DNA of 64,000 nucleotides from Streptomyces pristinaespiralis (GTDB taxonomy: Bacteria > Actinomycetota > Actinomycetes > Streptomycetales > Streptomycetaceae), in the NCBI RefSeq assembly GCF_001278075.1, contig NZ_CP011340.1, forward strand, positions 5,763,501 to 5,827,500. Reading direction: 5' to 3'. The notes under the pieces are model-generated. The model was not told where the DNA came from. It was given only the letters and a program-made list of their open reading frames with translations, and searched no databases. This document shows, in pieces, positions 16,451 to 28,043 of this stretch (the stretch's first letter is position 1; every line of letters starts with the position of its first letter). Position numbers and translations under genes: made by a program.

Positions 16451-16512
16451 CCGACGGATGAGAAATCCGGTCGGAATCGGCGCGGCGTCCCCTCCTGTGC
16501 GAGGGGATTTTT
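16451..16512 (+). promoter_or_regulatory. leuS transcription attenuator
   Basis: Two hairpins follow the leader peptide. The first is CCGAC-GGAT (16451-16459) with ATCC-G-GTCGG (16465-16474). The second is an intrinsic terminator, CCCCTC (16489-16494) with GAGGGG (16501-16506), followed by ATTTTT. A leader segment, GCCGCGC (16435-16441), can also pair with GCGCGGC (16480-16486), and this helix would be blocked by a ribosome stalled on the Leu codons. The exact antiterminator needs folding to resolve. Confidence 0.75.
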
Positions 16513-16576
16513 CATTTCCCCTGGTACGTGAATCGGCTGGCAGTCGGCAGAGACGATCGATGGAGCTTCAAGGATC

Positions 16577-19429
<2,853 letters not shown>

Positions 19430-19512
19430 CGACGGACGGGTCCGCAAGCCGCGTGACAGGGGCGGGAACAGGCCTCTGATCGGGGTTGCGGGCCCGCCGG
19501 GGGGTTTCCCCT

Positions 19513-19555
19513 ACGGGCAGGTTGGGGGTTCCGAAGGAACCTACGGCCTGCCCGT
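19513..19555 (+). terminator. Two-tier hairpin after leuS
   Basis: An outer nine-pair stem (ACGGGCAGG 19513-19521 with CCTGCCCGT 19547-19555) encloses an inner six-pair stem (GGTTCC 19527-19532 with GGAACC 19536-19541). A short TCCGTTT follows. Confidence 0.75.
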
Positions 19556-19599
19556 TCCGTTTACCGTGGAAGGACCACAACCGACGCCGGAGGGCGCAC

Positions 19600-20352
19600 A
19601 TGGAAGCCGCGATCATGATCCTGGCGCTGCTCTTCTTCGCCTTCGTGGCACTTGGGGTGTACGTGAGCGTGAAAGCCGTGAAGGCCGCCAAGCGCGGTGT
19701 CGAGCGCACCGTCACCCAGGCACGGCGCACGGTCGAGGACACCGCGCTGCGCGCCAAGAGCTACGGGCAGACCGGCGTGACCGGCGAGCTGGCGCAGCTG
19801 CGGCTGAAGCTCCGCACCTCCATGCGGGCGACACAGGAGGCGCTGAACGCCGGCGCGGCGGAGGACGCCTCCCTGTCCGAGTCGCTGGCCCTCTTCCGGC
19901 GGCTCAGCGCACACGGACACGAACTCGACGACGAGCTCAGGCGTCTCGAGCGCGAGCCCGACCGTGTCACGGTCGCCGGACTGATGCCGGGCCTGCGTGA
20001 GCGTACGGAGCGGATCACCCACTCCGCCGATTCGCTGCGCTGGGCGGCACGTGACCGCGCCCAGAAGTTCGCCGAGGACGATCTCGACGTACTGAGCTCG
20101 CAGATCGACATGGAGGCGGGAGCGCTGCGGCACTGGTCCGCGACCGACGGCGGCGGGACCGCGGAGCCGGCGGCATGGCCCGAGGAGCCGGAGTCCGGGC
20201 GTCCGGCGGCGGCACGGCCCGAGCCGGAGGCCCGCACACGGCCCGAGCCGGAGGACGAGACATCCGGCCGGCCACAGGCGATCACCGCTCCGGACCCGCG
20301 GCAGACCACCTACCCGTGGCAGAAGACCGCCCGCCCGGAAACGACGAACTGA
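19600..20352 (+). CDS. Membrane-anchored coiled-coil protein of unknown function
   Basis: This 250-residue protein begins with a membrane helix (AIMILALLFFAFVALGVYV, residues 4-22) without a cleavage site, so it is anchored with the bulk in the cytoplasm or outside. Residues about 25-165 are charged and helical (RTVTQARRTVEDTALRAK, LDDELRRLEREPDRVTV), suggesting a coiled coil. The last 80 residues are Pro/Glu/Arg-rich and disordered. ATG 19600 is preceded by GGAGGG at 8 bases. I do not recognise a family function. It lies between leuS and a DegV gene on the same strand. Confidence 0.88.
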   Translation: MEAAIMILALLFFAFVALGVYVSVKAVKAAKRGVERTVTQARRTVEDTALRAKSYGQTGVTGELAQLRLKLRTSMRATQEALNAGAAEDASLSESLALFRRLSAHGHELDDELRRLEREPDRVTVAGLMPGLRERTERITHSADSLRWAARDRAQKFAEDDLDVLSSQIDMEAGALRHWSATDGGGTAEPAAWPEEPESGRPAAARPEPEARTRPEPEDETSGRPQAITAPDPRQTTYPWQKTARPETTN

Positions 20353-20581
20353 CGCGGCTCCCGCGACTGCCCGACCACCCCTGCGCCGGGCGGGCCGCGC
20401 CCCGCGGTGAACGACTGGCCGGCCACGTGTGCACGGCAGCCCGACGCCGCTGCGCAAGGTGGGCCGGTACTGCTATGCACGGCGGGACGCGCTCCCTGCG
20501 CAGTGCGTAGGGACAGCCCGCGCACGGCCTGTGGACAGGTCGGGCTGCCGTACGGTGCCGCCTGCGGGTAACCTCCCGCTC

Positions 20582-21427
20582 ATGTCCCGCCATGTCGCGA
20601 TCGTCACCGATTCAACGGCCTACCTGCCGCCACCGGCGATGGAACGGCACGGCATCACGGCGGTGCCGCTGACCGTCGTGCTCGGCGACCAGGCGCTGGA
20701 AGAGGGCACCGAGATCTCGGCCCGTTCGCTCGCCACCGCCCTGCAGAAACGGCGGCCGGTCACCACATCGCGGCCGAGCCCCGCGATGTTCGCGCAGGCC
20801 TACCGCGAAGCCGCGGCCGCCGGCGCCACGGGAATCGTCTCGCTGCACCTCTCCTCCGAACTGTCCGGGACCCACGACGCGGCCGTCCTGGCCGCGAAGG
20901 ACGCACCCGTGCCGGTCAGGGTCGTCGACACCGGGATGATCGCCATGGCGCTGGGATTCTGCGCTCTCGCGGCGGCGGAGGTGTCGGAGGCGGGCGGTTC
21001 GCTGGACGAGGCGGTGGCCGCGGCGGAGAAGCGGGCGGCGGACACCGCCGCGTATTTCTATGTCGACACGCTGGACTACCTGCGTCGCGGTGGGCGGATC
21101 GGGGCCGCACAGGCGCTGCTCGGTTCCGCGCTCGCCGTGAAACCGCTGCTCCAGCTGGTCGACGGCCGCATCGACATGCTGGAGCGGGTGCGGACGGCTT
21201 CGCGGGCGATCGCACGGCTGGAGGAGATCGCCGCCGAACGGGCCGGCACGGCTCCGGTGGACATCGCGGTGCACCACTTGGCCGCGCCGGAGCGGGCGGC
21301 CGCACTCGCGGACCGGCTGCGGAACCGGGTGCCGGGGCTGGCCGACCTGCATGTGAGCGAGGTGGGCGCGGTGATCGGGGCGCACACCGGGCCGGGGCTG
21401 CTGGGCGTCGTCGTCGCGCCGCGCTGA
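20582..21427 (+). CDS. DegV-family fatty-acid-binding protein
   Basis: DegV proteins bind a long-chain fatty acid and, as FakB, present it to the kinase FakA for phosphorylation. The 281-residue protein has the family motifs IVTDSTAYL (residues 7-15), TSRPSPAMF (about 63), SSELSGTHDAA (about 91) and RRGGRIGAAQALLGSALAVKP (split near 170-190). No fakA gene is present in this window. TAACCT at 20569-20574 lies 7 bases before ATG 20582, predicting a leaderless transcript. The 230 bases upstream contain no other recognisable element. Confidence 0.94.
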   Translation: MSRHVAIVTDSTAYLPPPAMERHGITAVPLTVVLGDQALEEGTEISARSLATALQKRRPVTTSRPSPAMFAQAYREAAAAGATGIVSLHLSSELSGTHDAAVLAAKDAPVPVRVVDTGMIAMALGFCALAAAEVSEAGGSLDEAVAAAEKRAADTAAYFYVDTLDYLRRGGRIGAAQALLGSALAVKPLLQLVDGRIDMLERVRTASRAIARLEEIAAERAGTAPVDIAVHHLAAPERAAALADRLRNRVPGLADLHVSEVGAVIGAHTGPGLLGVVVAPR

Positions 21428-21779
21428 GAGGGCGAGGTGCTGGTCGGGGTGGGCCGGTCCCCAGGGCCGGGCGGGCTGGTAGCTGTGCTGGAGCGGGTGG
21501 CTGTAGGGCTGGGCGGGCCGGGCGCTGACGAGTCGGTCAGGTGTAGGGCTGGGGCGGGCCGACCGCTGGGGCGAGTTGGTCAGACGTAGGGCTGACGCGC
21601 GGGCCGACCGCTGGGACGAGTCGGTCAGGCGTAAGGGCTGGCGCGGGCCGGCCGGGGGCCGGGGTGGCTGGTTCCCGACTCACTCGTGAGGGTGGTCGAG
21701 TTATCCACAACCGGCTCTCTTTCCACCGGAATCGGGCGGGCTCGGCGGGTGCCGGCGAATGTGCCTACCGTCCTGTGAC
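21428..21779. other. Intergenic region with tandem repeat and one DnaA-box match
   Basis: These 352 bases hold the direct repeats listed below and one TTATCCACA (21701-21709), identical to the E. coli DnaA box. A single box without clustering is not evidence of an origin. No gene is seen. Confidence 0.6.
21530..21660. repeat. About 44-bp tandem repeat, three copies plus a partial
   Basis: Imperfect units begin with GAGTCGGTCAG or GAGTTGGTCAG at 21530, 21573 and 21618, each continuing with a GTAGGGCTG-like core and GGGCCGACCGCTGGG. A degenerate partial unit precedes them at about 21497-21529. Unit lengths are 43, 45 and about 43 bases. Confidence 0.8.
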
Positions 21780-23363
21780 ATGGCTCTTCGATCACGTTCC
21801 GCAACCAGTGGCCCGGGCCGCGCCCCGGCCTCCGACAGCCGCGCACGCTCCCACGGTCACGGCCGACCGCGTGCCCTGACCGGGCACGCGTATCGGCCGG
21901 GGGCGGGAGTGGGGGCAGGAGCGGCGGGTCCGGGGAGGCAGGGACAGCAGACGTACGGGCAGGGGCAGCGGTGGGGACCGGTGCAGGGGGCGGCGCAAGG
22001 CGTCAGGGGAGGGGCGCCTGCGGGTGCGGGGGCGGGTGACGGTGTTGGTGCCGGAAGCATTGGCCGCGTCTTACGACCTTCTCGTCTGCGGGGCGGCCGC
22101 GCCCCGACCGCGGAGGCCGCCGCCCTGCGACGGCGGGCGGACGCCTTGTTCACGGCTCCGGCGGTTCTGGAGGGCGTGGACGGCGGCGTGGGTACTGCGG
22201 GCAGTCCGCGCGGCATCCCGCCGCGGGCCGGGCGGCCGCCGCGCCTGCCCCGGCGTCATTTGACGCACCTCGCGGCGCACTCGCCGCCGCACCTGCCGGC
22301 GCCTTTGCTCTCGGGTCCGGTAACGCGCCCGCCCTCGCGCCCGGTTCCAGGGGGACGGCGGACGGGCGCGGGGACCGGCCCAGGACGCGGCGGCCACAGG
22401 GGGCGGGTGCGGCCGGCAGTGCGGACCGGACTGCCGGAGCCGACCGCCCGGACGACGGCACCGCGGGCCGGCGACCATGGACGGAGCGAGGCGGGAGAGG
22501 CGGCCGGGGCCGGAACCGTCCGAGCCGGCACCGACGCCGGTGCACGCGGCGGTGCGCTCTTCCCGAGCGCCAGGACGGACGACCCGCCCGTGCCGGGTGC
22601 CGACAGGGACGCCCCAGCTACCCGCACCGACAGGCACGTGGCCGGGGCCGGGCCGTCCCCCTTAGGGCTCGCGATCCGGGACCGGCTGCCGGTCTGGGTG
22701 CAGCTGCGATGCGGCCTCGAGCCGAAGACGCTCGCGGCGCTGGCCGTGGTCCTTGTGGCGGCGGCAGTGTTCGCCGCCCAGCACTTCTGGGTGGGCCGGC
22801 CGCAGGCGGTACGGGCCCCGGAGCTGGTCCAACATGGTTCGGCCCAGCCGCAGTCCGACTCCGGGCCCGCCGCAGGACCGGCGGACGAGCCGTCACCTTC
22901 GCCGGGACTGCCGCCCGTCGGCCCGCAGCAGGCGGCCCCGATCGTGGTCGACGTGAGTGGCAAGGTGCGGCGGCCCGGAGTGCTCGAACTGCCCGCCGGA
23001 TCGCGGGTGGCCGACGCGCTCGAGGCGGCCGGTGGCGTGAAGCCGGGCACGGACCTGAGCGGGCTCAACCGGGCGCGGGTACTGAGCGACGGCGAACAGG
23101 TCGTCGTGGGCGGTCCCGCGCCGCCCGCACCGGGCGGGGCCGGGGCAGGCACTGCCACAGGCGCCGCCACCGGTCCGATCAGCCTCAACTCGGCGACGGT
23201 GGAGCAACTCGAGACGCTGCCAGGAGTGGGCCCCGTGCTCGCGCAGCACATCATCGACCACCGCATGCAGAACGGCGGCTTCCGGTCGATCGACGAACTG
23301 CGTGACGTCAACGGGATCGGCGACCGCCGGTTCGAGGACCTGCGGAACCTGGTGCGGCCATGA
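21780..23363 (+). CDS. comEA: ComEA-like DNA-binding membrane protein
   Basis: ComEA captures double-stranded DNA at the cell surface for uptake in competent bacteria. The 527-residue protein has a membrane helix at about 320-341 (LAALAVVLVAAAVFAAQHFWV), an SLBB domain (PIVVDVSGKVRRPGVLELPAG) and a C-terminal helix-hairpin-helix pair (ISLNSATVEQLETLPGVGP through NGIGDRRFEDLRNL). The first 310 residues are a very long Gly/Arg/Pro/Ala-rich low-complexity cytoplasmic region not found in classical ComEA (about 200 residues). ATG 21780 follows TACCGT (21766-21771) by 8 bases. The stop overlaps comEC (ATGA). Natural competence is not established in most Streptomyces, so the biological role is open. 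Confidence 0.9.
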   Translation: MALRSRSATSGPGRAPASDSRARSHGHGRPRALTGHAYRPGAGVGAGAAGPGRQGQQTYGQGQRWGPVQGAAQGVRGGAPAGAGAGDGVGAGSIGRVLRPSRLRGGRAPTAEAAALRRRADALFTAPAVLEGVDGGVGTAGSPRGIPPRAGRPPRLPRRHLTHLAAHSPPHLPAPLLSGPVTRPPSRPVPGGRRTGAGTGPGRGGHRGRVRPAVRTGLPEPTARTTAPRAGDHGRSEAGEAAGAGTVRAGTDAGARGGALFPSARTDDPPVPGADRDAPATRTDRHVAGAGPSPLGLAIRDRLPVWVQLRCGLEPKTLAALAVVLVAAAVFAAQHFWVGRPQAVRAPELVQHGSAQPQSDSGPAAGPADEPSPSPGLPPVGPQQAAPIVVDVSGKVRRPGVLELPAGSRVADALEAAGGVKPGTDLSGLNRARVLSDGEQVVVGGPAPPAPGGAGAGTATGAATGPISLNSATVEQLETLPGVGPVLAQHIIDHRMQNGGFRSIDELRDVNGIGDRRFEDLRNLVRP

Positions 23364-26002
23364 CCGCCGTCGCGGCCCACCCTGACCTGGATCATCCGCC
23401 GGGCCCTGCCGGCCGCCCTCCGGAAGGCCCGACCGATCTGCGGCTCGTCCCGCCCGCGCTGGCGGCCTGGGCGGCGTCGGCTCTCGCACTGGGAGCGCCG
23501 GGCTGGTGGACGGCGACCGGTGTGGCGGCCTGCCTCGCCGCGGCAGCACTGCTGCCGCTGTGGGCTGCGGCATCACGGCGCAGGGAACGGCGTGAGACTG
23601 CGTCGGTAGCGGTAGCGGTAGCGGCTGCGGCTGCCGGGCGCGGGGACGACCGGGACACGGAACGGACTGCCTCGTCGCGGCGCGGGGGCCGATGGAACAC
23701 GGCGCCGGTCGCCGGCAGGACGGCCACGCAAACACCCTCTGCCCGTTCACCGCGGTGGCGGCGGGGCGCGACGGCCCTCACCGGCGCGTTGTTGTGCGCG
23801 GCGGCGGGAGCGGCCTCCGCCGGGCTGCACGGCGCGGACCTCCACCGGGGGCCGTTGCCCGGCCTGGCGGACCGGCAGGCGCGGGTCACGGTCGAGTTGA
23901 CCGTCACCTCCGATCCGCGTCCCACGCGTTCCAAGGCCGCGGGCGACCCGGCGGCCCCGGCAGCACTGCTGCTGAACGCCGACGCGCGGCGGGTCAGCGT
24001 GCCCGGCGGGGCCGTCACAGAGACCCGCACCCCCGTCCTGGTGATCGTGTCCCCCGGCGAAGTGGAAACGGCCTGGCAGCGCCTCCTGCCTTCCACGCGC
24101 CTGAGGGTGGGCGGACGACTGGTGAAGCCGCTCCGCGAGGACGATCCGTTCGCGGCCGTATTACGGGCCGACGGCGGCCCTCCTGCGATCGTCCGCCCGC
24201 CGACCGAACTGCAACGCACGGCCGGTCACCTGCGCGCCGGCCTGCGCGAGGCCACGGACGGGCTGGCACCGGACGCCCGTGCGCTGTTGCCGGGGCTGGT
24301 GGTGGGGGACACCTCCCGCATCCCCGCCGACCTCCACAACGCCTTCGAAGCAACGGACCTGACCCACTTGTTGGCCGTGTCAGGCAGCAATCTCACCATC
24401 GTGCTGATCCTCCTGATCGGACCACCGGGCACGGCTCTGCTGGCCGAACGTCGAGGGCTGGCACCCCGCCTCGGCATCACGCTGCGCGGCGCGGCGCTGC
24501 TCGGAGGCGCGCTCACCCTCGCGTTCGTGGTCGTGTGCCGCCCGGAGCCGAGTGTGCTGCGGGCAGCGGCCTGCGGACTCGTCACCCTGCTCGCCATCGG
24601 CACCGGCAGACGCAGGTCCCTCGTACCGGCCCTGGCCGCCGCAGCCCTTCTGCTGGTGCTCTACGACCCGTGGCTGGCGCGGAGTTACGGCTTCCTGCTC
24701 TCCGTCCTCGCCACCGGCGCCCTCCTCACCATCGGCCCCCGCTGGAGCGAGGCGCTCCAGCGGCGACGGGTACCGGCCCGGCTCGCGGAGGCGCTCGCCG
24801 CGACGGCCGCGGCGCAGGCCGTGTGCGCACCGGTGGTGGCGGTGTTCGCGGCCAGAGTCAGCCTGGTCGCGATTCCCTGCAACCTCGTCGCCGAACTCGC
24901 CGTCGCTCCCGCCACCGTCCTGGGCTTCGCGGCACTGGCCACCGCGCCCGCGGCCATACCGGTCGCCGAACTGCTGGCGCACGTGGCCGGCTGGCCCGCG
25001 GGCTGGATCGCGACCGTGGCACGCACGGGAGCGGCCCTGCCCGGCGCCCAAGCAGACTGGCCGGGCGGCTGGCGCGGCGGGCTGCTGCTCGCCGGAGTGA
25101 CCGTGGTGCTGATCGTCGTGGCCCGTCGGCTGACCCGGCACCCGTGGGCGGTGGCGGTCTGCGTGCTCCTGCTCGTGCTCGCCGTGGTGCGCCCGGCCCC
25201 GCTGACCTCGAACCTGACCGGATGGCCTCCGCCCGGCTGGGCGTTGGTCATGTGCGATGTGGGGCAGGGCGATGCCATGGTGCTCGCGGCCGGGGACGGC
25301 GCTGCGGTGGTCGTGGACGCAGGACCCGACCCGGGTGTCACCGACCGGTGCCTGAGTGAGCTGGGCGTCACCGAGGTGCCGCTCGTGCTGGTGACCCACT
25401 TTCATGCCGACCATGTGGCCGGACTGGAAGGAGTGCTCCGCGGGAGGGCGGTGGGCGCGGTCCAGACGACCGCGTACGAGGAGCCGCGTTGGCAGGCCAC
25501 GTTCGTCCGGCGCACGGCCGCGGCGCACGGGGTGCCGTTGATCCACGCGATACCGGGGGAGCGACGCAGGGCGGGGCGGCTCAGCTGGCAGGTCCTGTGG
25601 CCCGACCTGTCCCGCGGCGCGGCACCGGAAGGCCCGAACGACGCCAGCGTCGCCCTGCTCGTCCGGGCGGCGGGCGGGCTGTCCATGCTGCTCCTCGGCG
25701 ACCTCGAACCGCCGTCCCAACAACGGCTGATACGGGCGCACCCGGCCCTTCCGGCTGTCGATGTGCTCAAGGTCGCCCACCACGGCTCCGCCTATCAGGA
25801 GCCCGCGCTGTTGGCGGGAGCCCGGCCGCGGCTGGCGCTCATCTCCTGCGGCAGGGACAACGATTACGGGCATCCCGCGCCCCGCACGGTCTCGGCGCTG
25901 CAGGCAGGGGGCGCGCTGGTGATGCGCACGGACCGGGACGGCGCGATCGCGGTGACGGGCGCCGGCGCGGAGCTGAGGGCGGTGGCGCGCGGCGCCGGCT
26001 GA
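23360..26002 (+). CDS. comEC: ComEC/Rec2-type DNA uptake channel protein
   Basis: ComEC forms the membrane channel that takes up single-stranded DNA. This 880-residue protein has an N-terminal soluble domain with low-complexity inserts (residues about 75-130), a competence domain with about ten helices (LLAVSGSNLTIVLILLIGPP near 340) and a C-terminal metallo-beta-lactamase-like domain (MCDVGQGDAMVLAAG, THFHADHVAG, VAHHGSAYQEP) that may cut the incoming strand. The start ATG overlaps the comEA stop. The gene ends just before a block of intergenic tandem repeats. A downstream partner for uptake (ComFA-type) is not in the window. Confidence 0.95.
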   Translation: MTAVAAHPDLDHPPGPAGRPPEGPTDLRLVPPALAAWAASALALGAPGWWTATGVAACLAAAALLPLWAAASRRRERRETASVAVAVAAAAAGRGDDRDTERTASSRRGGRWNTAPVAGRTATQTPSARSPRWRRGATALTGALLCAAAGAASAGLHGADLHRGPLPGLADRQARVTVELTVTSDPRPTRSKAAGDPAAPAALLLNADARRVSVPGGAVTETRTPVLVIVSPGEVETAWQRLLPSTRLRVGGRLVKPLREDDPFAAVLRADGGPPAIVRPPTELQRTAGHLRAGLREATDGLAPDARALLPGLVVGDTSRIPADLHNAFEATDLTHLLAVSGSNLTIVLILLIGPPGTALLAERRGLAPRLGITLRGAALLGGALTLAFVVVCRPEPSVLRAAACGLVTLLAIGTGRRRSLVPALAAAALLLVLYDPWLARSYGFLLSVLATGALLTIGPRWSEALQRRRVPARLAEALAATAAAQAVCAPVVAVFAARVSLVAIPCNLVAELAVAPATVLGFAALATAPAAIPVAELLAHVAGWPAGWIATVARTGAALPGAQADWPGGWRGGLLLAGVTVVLIVVARRLTRHPWAVAVCVLLLVLAVVRPAPLTSNLTGWPPPGWALVMCDVGQGDAMVLAAGDGAAVVVDAGPDPGVTDRCLSELGVTEVPLVLVTHFHADHVAGLEGVLRGRAVGAVQTTAYEEPRWQATFVRRTAAAHGVPLIHAIPGERRRAGRLSWQVLWPDLSRGAAPEGPNDASVALLVRAAGGLSMLLLGDLEPPSQQRLIRAHPALPAVDVLKVAHHGSAYQEPALLAGARPRLALISCGRDNDYGHPAPRTVSALQAGGALVMRTDRDGAIAVTGAGAELRAVARGAG

Positions 26003-26165
26003 GGACGGTCCCGTGCCGTGCGACGGGGAGGTCCCGTGCTGCCCGGGAGGTAGGGGGGAGGTGCCTTGCCGTGCGGCGGGGAAGTGCCGTGCCGCGCGCG
26101 TCGGGGAGGTGCCGTGCTGCCCGGCGGGGAAGTGCCGTGCCGCGCGTGTCGGGGAGACGCCGTGC
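26003..26165. repeat. Short GC-rich tandem repeats downstream of comEC
   Basis: Degenerate units of about 23-27 bases built on a GGGGAGGTGCCGTGCCGC-like core recur about six times directly after the comEC stop. An open frame crosses the array but is an artefact of the absence of stops in repeated GC-rich DNA. Confidence 0.7.
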
Positions 26166-26319
26166 CGGCTGGCGCCGGGGCACAGAGGTCGCGTGGCACC
26201 TGGCGCCGGTCGGCGACGCAGGGCCGTCGGCCGAGCACTCGTCGGTCGAGGACCGGCCCGTCGGCCGAACGCCCTCCGACGGGACCGGTCCCGACGGCCC
26301 GGTGGTCCGCCGGGCCGGT

Positions 26320-26530
26320 GCCCGTCGGTCGGGCTCGTCGCGTCAACGGCGGCCTCTCGTCCGAGCGCCCGTCGGTCGGGCTCGTCGCGTCAACGGGGCC
26401 TTTCGCCCGAGCGCCCGTCGATGGCGGCTCACCGCGCCAAGGGGGCCTCTCGGCCGAGCGCCCATCGGTCGCGGCTCGTCGCGTCAACGGGGCCTCTGGG
26501 CGCGCAGCGCCCGTCGGCCACGGCTCGTCC
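26320..26530. repeat. 47-bp tandem repeat, four copies plus a partial
   Basis: Units beginning GCCCGTCGG (or variants) start at 26320, 26367, 26413, 26460 and 26509. Each contains GGCTCGTCGCGTCAACGG and GGCCTCTCG-type segments. The array lies between the comEC stop and the convergent PPOX gene. The stretch 26166-26319 between the two arrays has related CGTCGGNCG words but no clear gene. Confidence 0.85.
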
Positions 26531-26542
26531 CCCGGCCGGCAG

Positions 26543-26998
26543 TCAGTCCAGCCAGCGGCCGTCGCTCATGATCAGCCGGTCCTTCAGTTCGTTCTCCTCA
26601 CGCCATGCCTTCACCACACGGGGGGTGATCCGCAGATACACCCACGTCTGCCGGTTCCGCGGGTCCCAGCGCAGCTTCGTGGCGAAGGTGTCGGCCGACT
26701 CCTTCGCCAGGGCCGAGCCCTCGACGACCTCGGCGGTCCCTTCGATGTGCACGACGTCGCGGGTGTGGCCGAGGGTTACGACGACCTCGCCCCGGGATGC
26801 CACGTTGCGGGCGGTGGGATTGCTGCGCCGCGTGCACATCACAAGGGTGGCGCCGTCCCATGCGAACGAGAGGGGGACCAAGCACGGCTGCCCGTCCGGG
26901 GACGCTGTCGCGATCCACGAGTCCTTGTCGTCCGTCAGCCGGGCGAGGGTGTCCCGCCGGCGCTCCTTCCGGCTGCGTGCCTGCTCATGGGTCGTCAT
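26543..26998 (-). CDS. PPOX-fold flavin or F420-binding protein
   Basis: This 151-residue protein matches the split-barrel pyridoxamine-5'-phosphate-oxidase-like fold, which binds FMN or, commonly in actinobacteria, F420. Visible elements are SWIATASPDGQPCLVPLSF (strands 1-2), MCTRRSNPTARN (cofactor-phosphate region) and VVHIEGTAEVVEG. The substrate cannot be inferred. TAGCTT on the minus strand (27005-27010) lies 6 bases before ATG 26998, predicting a leaderless message. The gene is divergent from the arylamine N-acetyltransferase and converges on comEC. Confidence 0.88.
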   Translation of the reverse strand: MTTHEQARSRKERRRDTLARLTDDKDSWIATASPDGQPCLVPLSFAWDGATLVMCTRRSNPTARNVASRGEVVVTLGHTRDVVHIEGTAEVVEGSALAKESADTFATKLRWDPRNRQTWVYLRITPRVVKAWREENELKDRLIMSDGRWLD

Positions 26999-27119
26999 GG
27001 CGGCAAGCTATGCGGGGGCCGTGCCGCGCCGCGTCGGGCCGGGGGAGGAGCCGTCTCCGCCTTCCGGACCAGGACCAGCGACCCTGGCGGGGCGTGGGAG
27101 CGCGCAGGAGACTGCGTTC

Positions 27120-27953
27120 ATGGACACGTTCCCGCCCTCCGTACCCGCCGTGACCCGGCCCGGCCTCTCGTCACGGGACACCGACGCCTACCTCGCTCGC
27201 ATCGGCTGTGCTCGGCCGGAGCGGGCCGACGCCGAAGCGCTGCGGGAGCTCCAATTGCGGCACCTGCTGTCCGTGCCGTTCGAGAATCTGTCGATCCATC
27301 TCGAAGAGCCACTCGTCCTGGAGGAGGGCCGGCTTCTCGACAAGGTCGTCGGCGCTCGCCGCGGCGGTTTCTGCTACGAACTCAACGGCGCGTTCGCCGT
27401 GCTGCTCCGCGGCCTCGGCTTCGGCGTGACCCTGCTCCAGGCCAGGGTCTTCGGCGACGGCGGACGCCTCGGCATCCCCTACGACCACATGGCGCTGCGG
27501 GTGGAGACGTCGGACGGCAGCGGCCCCTGGCTGGCCGACGTCGGCTTCGGCGACCACAGTCATCACCCCCTCCTCCTCGCGGAGCGGGGTGAACAGGACG
27601 ACCCGGCGGGCACCTTCCGTATCGCAGAGGCTGCCGACGGGGACCTCGACGTGATCCGGGACGGCAAGCGGCAGTTCCGGCTCGACACCAGGCCGCGTGA
27701 GCTGCCGGACTTCGAGGCGGGCGCCTGGTGGCACCGCACCTCGCCCCTCTCGCACTTCACCAGGTCGCTGGTGTGCTCCCTGCTGACGGACAACGGCCGG
27801 GTCACGCTGACCGGCCGCAAGCTCGTCACGACCGTGGCCGGTGAGCGGAACGAGCGGCAGCTGGGCAGCGACGAGGAGGTACTCGCCGCATACCGCGAGC
27901 ACTTCGGCCTCGAGCTCGACCGGGTGCCGGAGGTCCGGTCCGCGGCGTCCTGA
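27120..27953 (+). CDS. nat: Arylamine N-acetyltransferase
   Basis: NAT enzymes transfer acetyl from acetyl-CoA to arylamines and hydrazines, or act as amide synthases in secondary metabolism. The 277-residue protein has the catalytic triad Cys in RGGFCYELN (near residue 84), His in PYDHMAL (near 123) and Asp in LADVGFGD (near 140). GGAG lies about 9 bases before ATG 27120. No secondary-metabolite genes adjoin it, so a detoxifying or housekeeping role is more likely. It is divergent from a PPOX-fold gene with 121 bases between the starts. Confidence 0.95.
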   Translation: MDTFPPSVPAVTRPGLSSRDTDAYLARIGCARPERADAEALRELQLRHLLSVPFENLSIHLEEPLVLEEGRLLDKVVGARRGGFCYELNGAFAVLLRGLGFGVTLLQARVFGDGGRLGIPYDHMALRVETSDGSGPWLADVGFGDHSHHPLLLAERGEQDDPAGTFRIAEAADGDLDVIRDGKRQFRLDTRPRELPDFEAGAWWHRTSPLSHFTRSLVCSLLTDNGRVTLTGRKLVTTVAGERNERQLGSDEEVLAAYREHFGLELDRVPEVRSAAS

Positions 27954-28043
27954 AGCCGTCGCCTGCCGGGTCGCCGGACGGGTCGGCGGACCGGTCGCCG
28001 GGCACGGTGACGACGTGGCCACGGGCCCCGGCACAATGTGCCG

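Noticed and set aside
26320..26530. Possible CRISPR array
   Set aside because: The repeats are head-to-tail without unique spacers and no cas gene is present.
25489..26571. Open frame spanning the end of comEC and the repeat arrays
   Set aside because: Its translation is Arg/Gly/Pro-rich and follows the repeats; the stop-free run is due to base composition, not coding.
26013..27953. 646-residue frame joining the repeats to the arylamine N-acetyltransferase
   Set aside because: Only the last 277 codons match the enzyme; the upstream part is antisense to the PPOX gene and runs through repeats. The true start is 27120.
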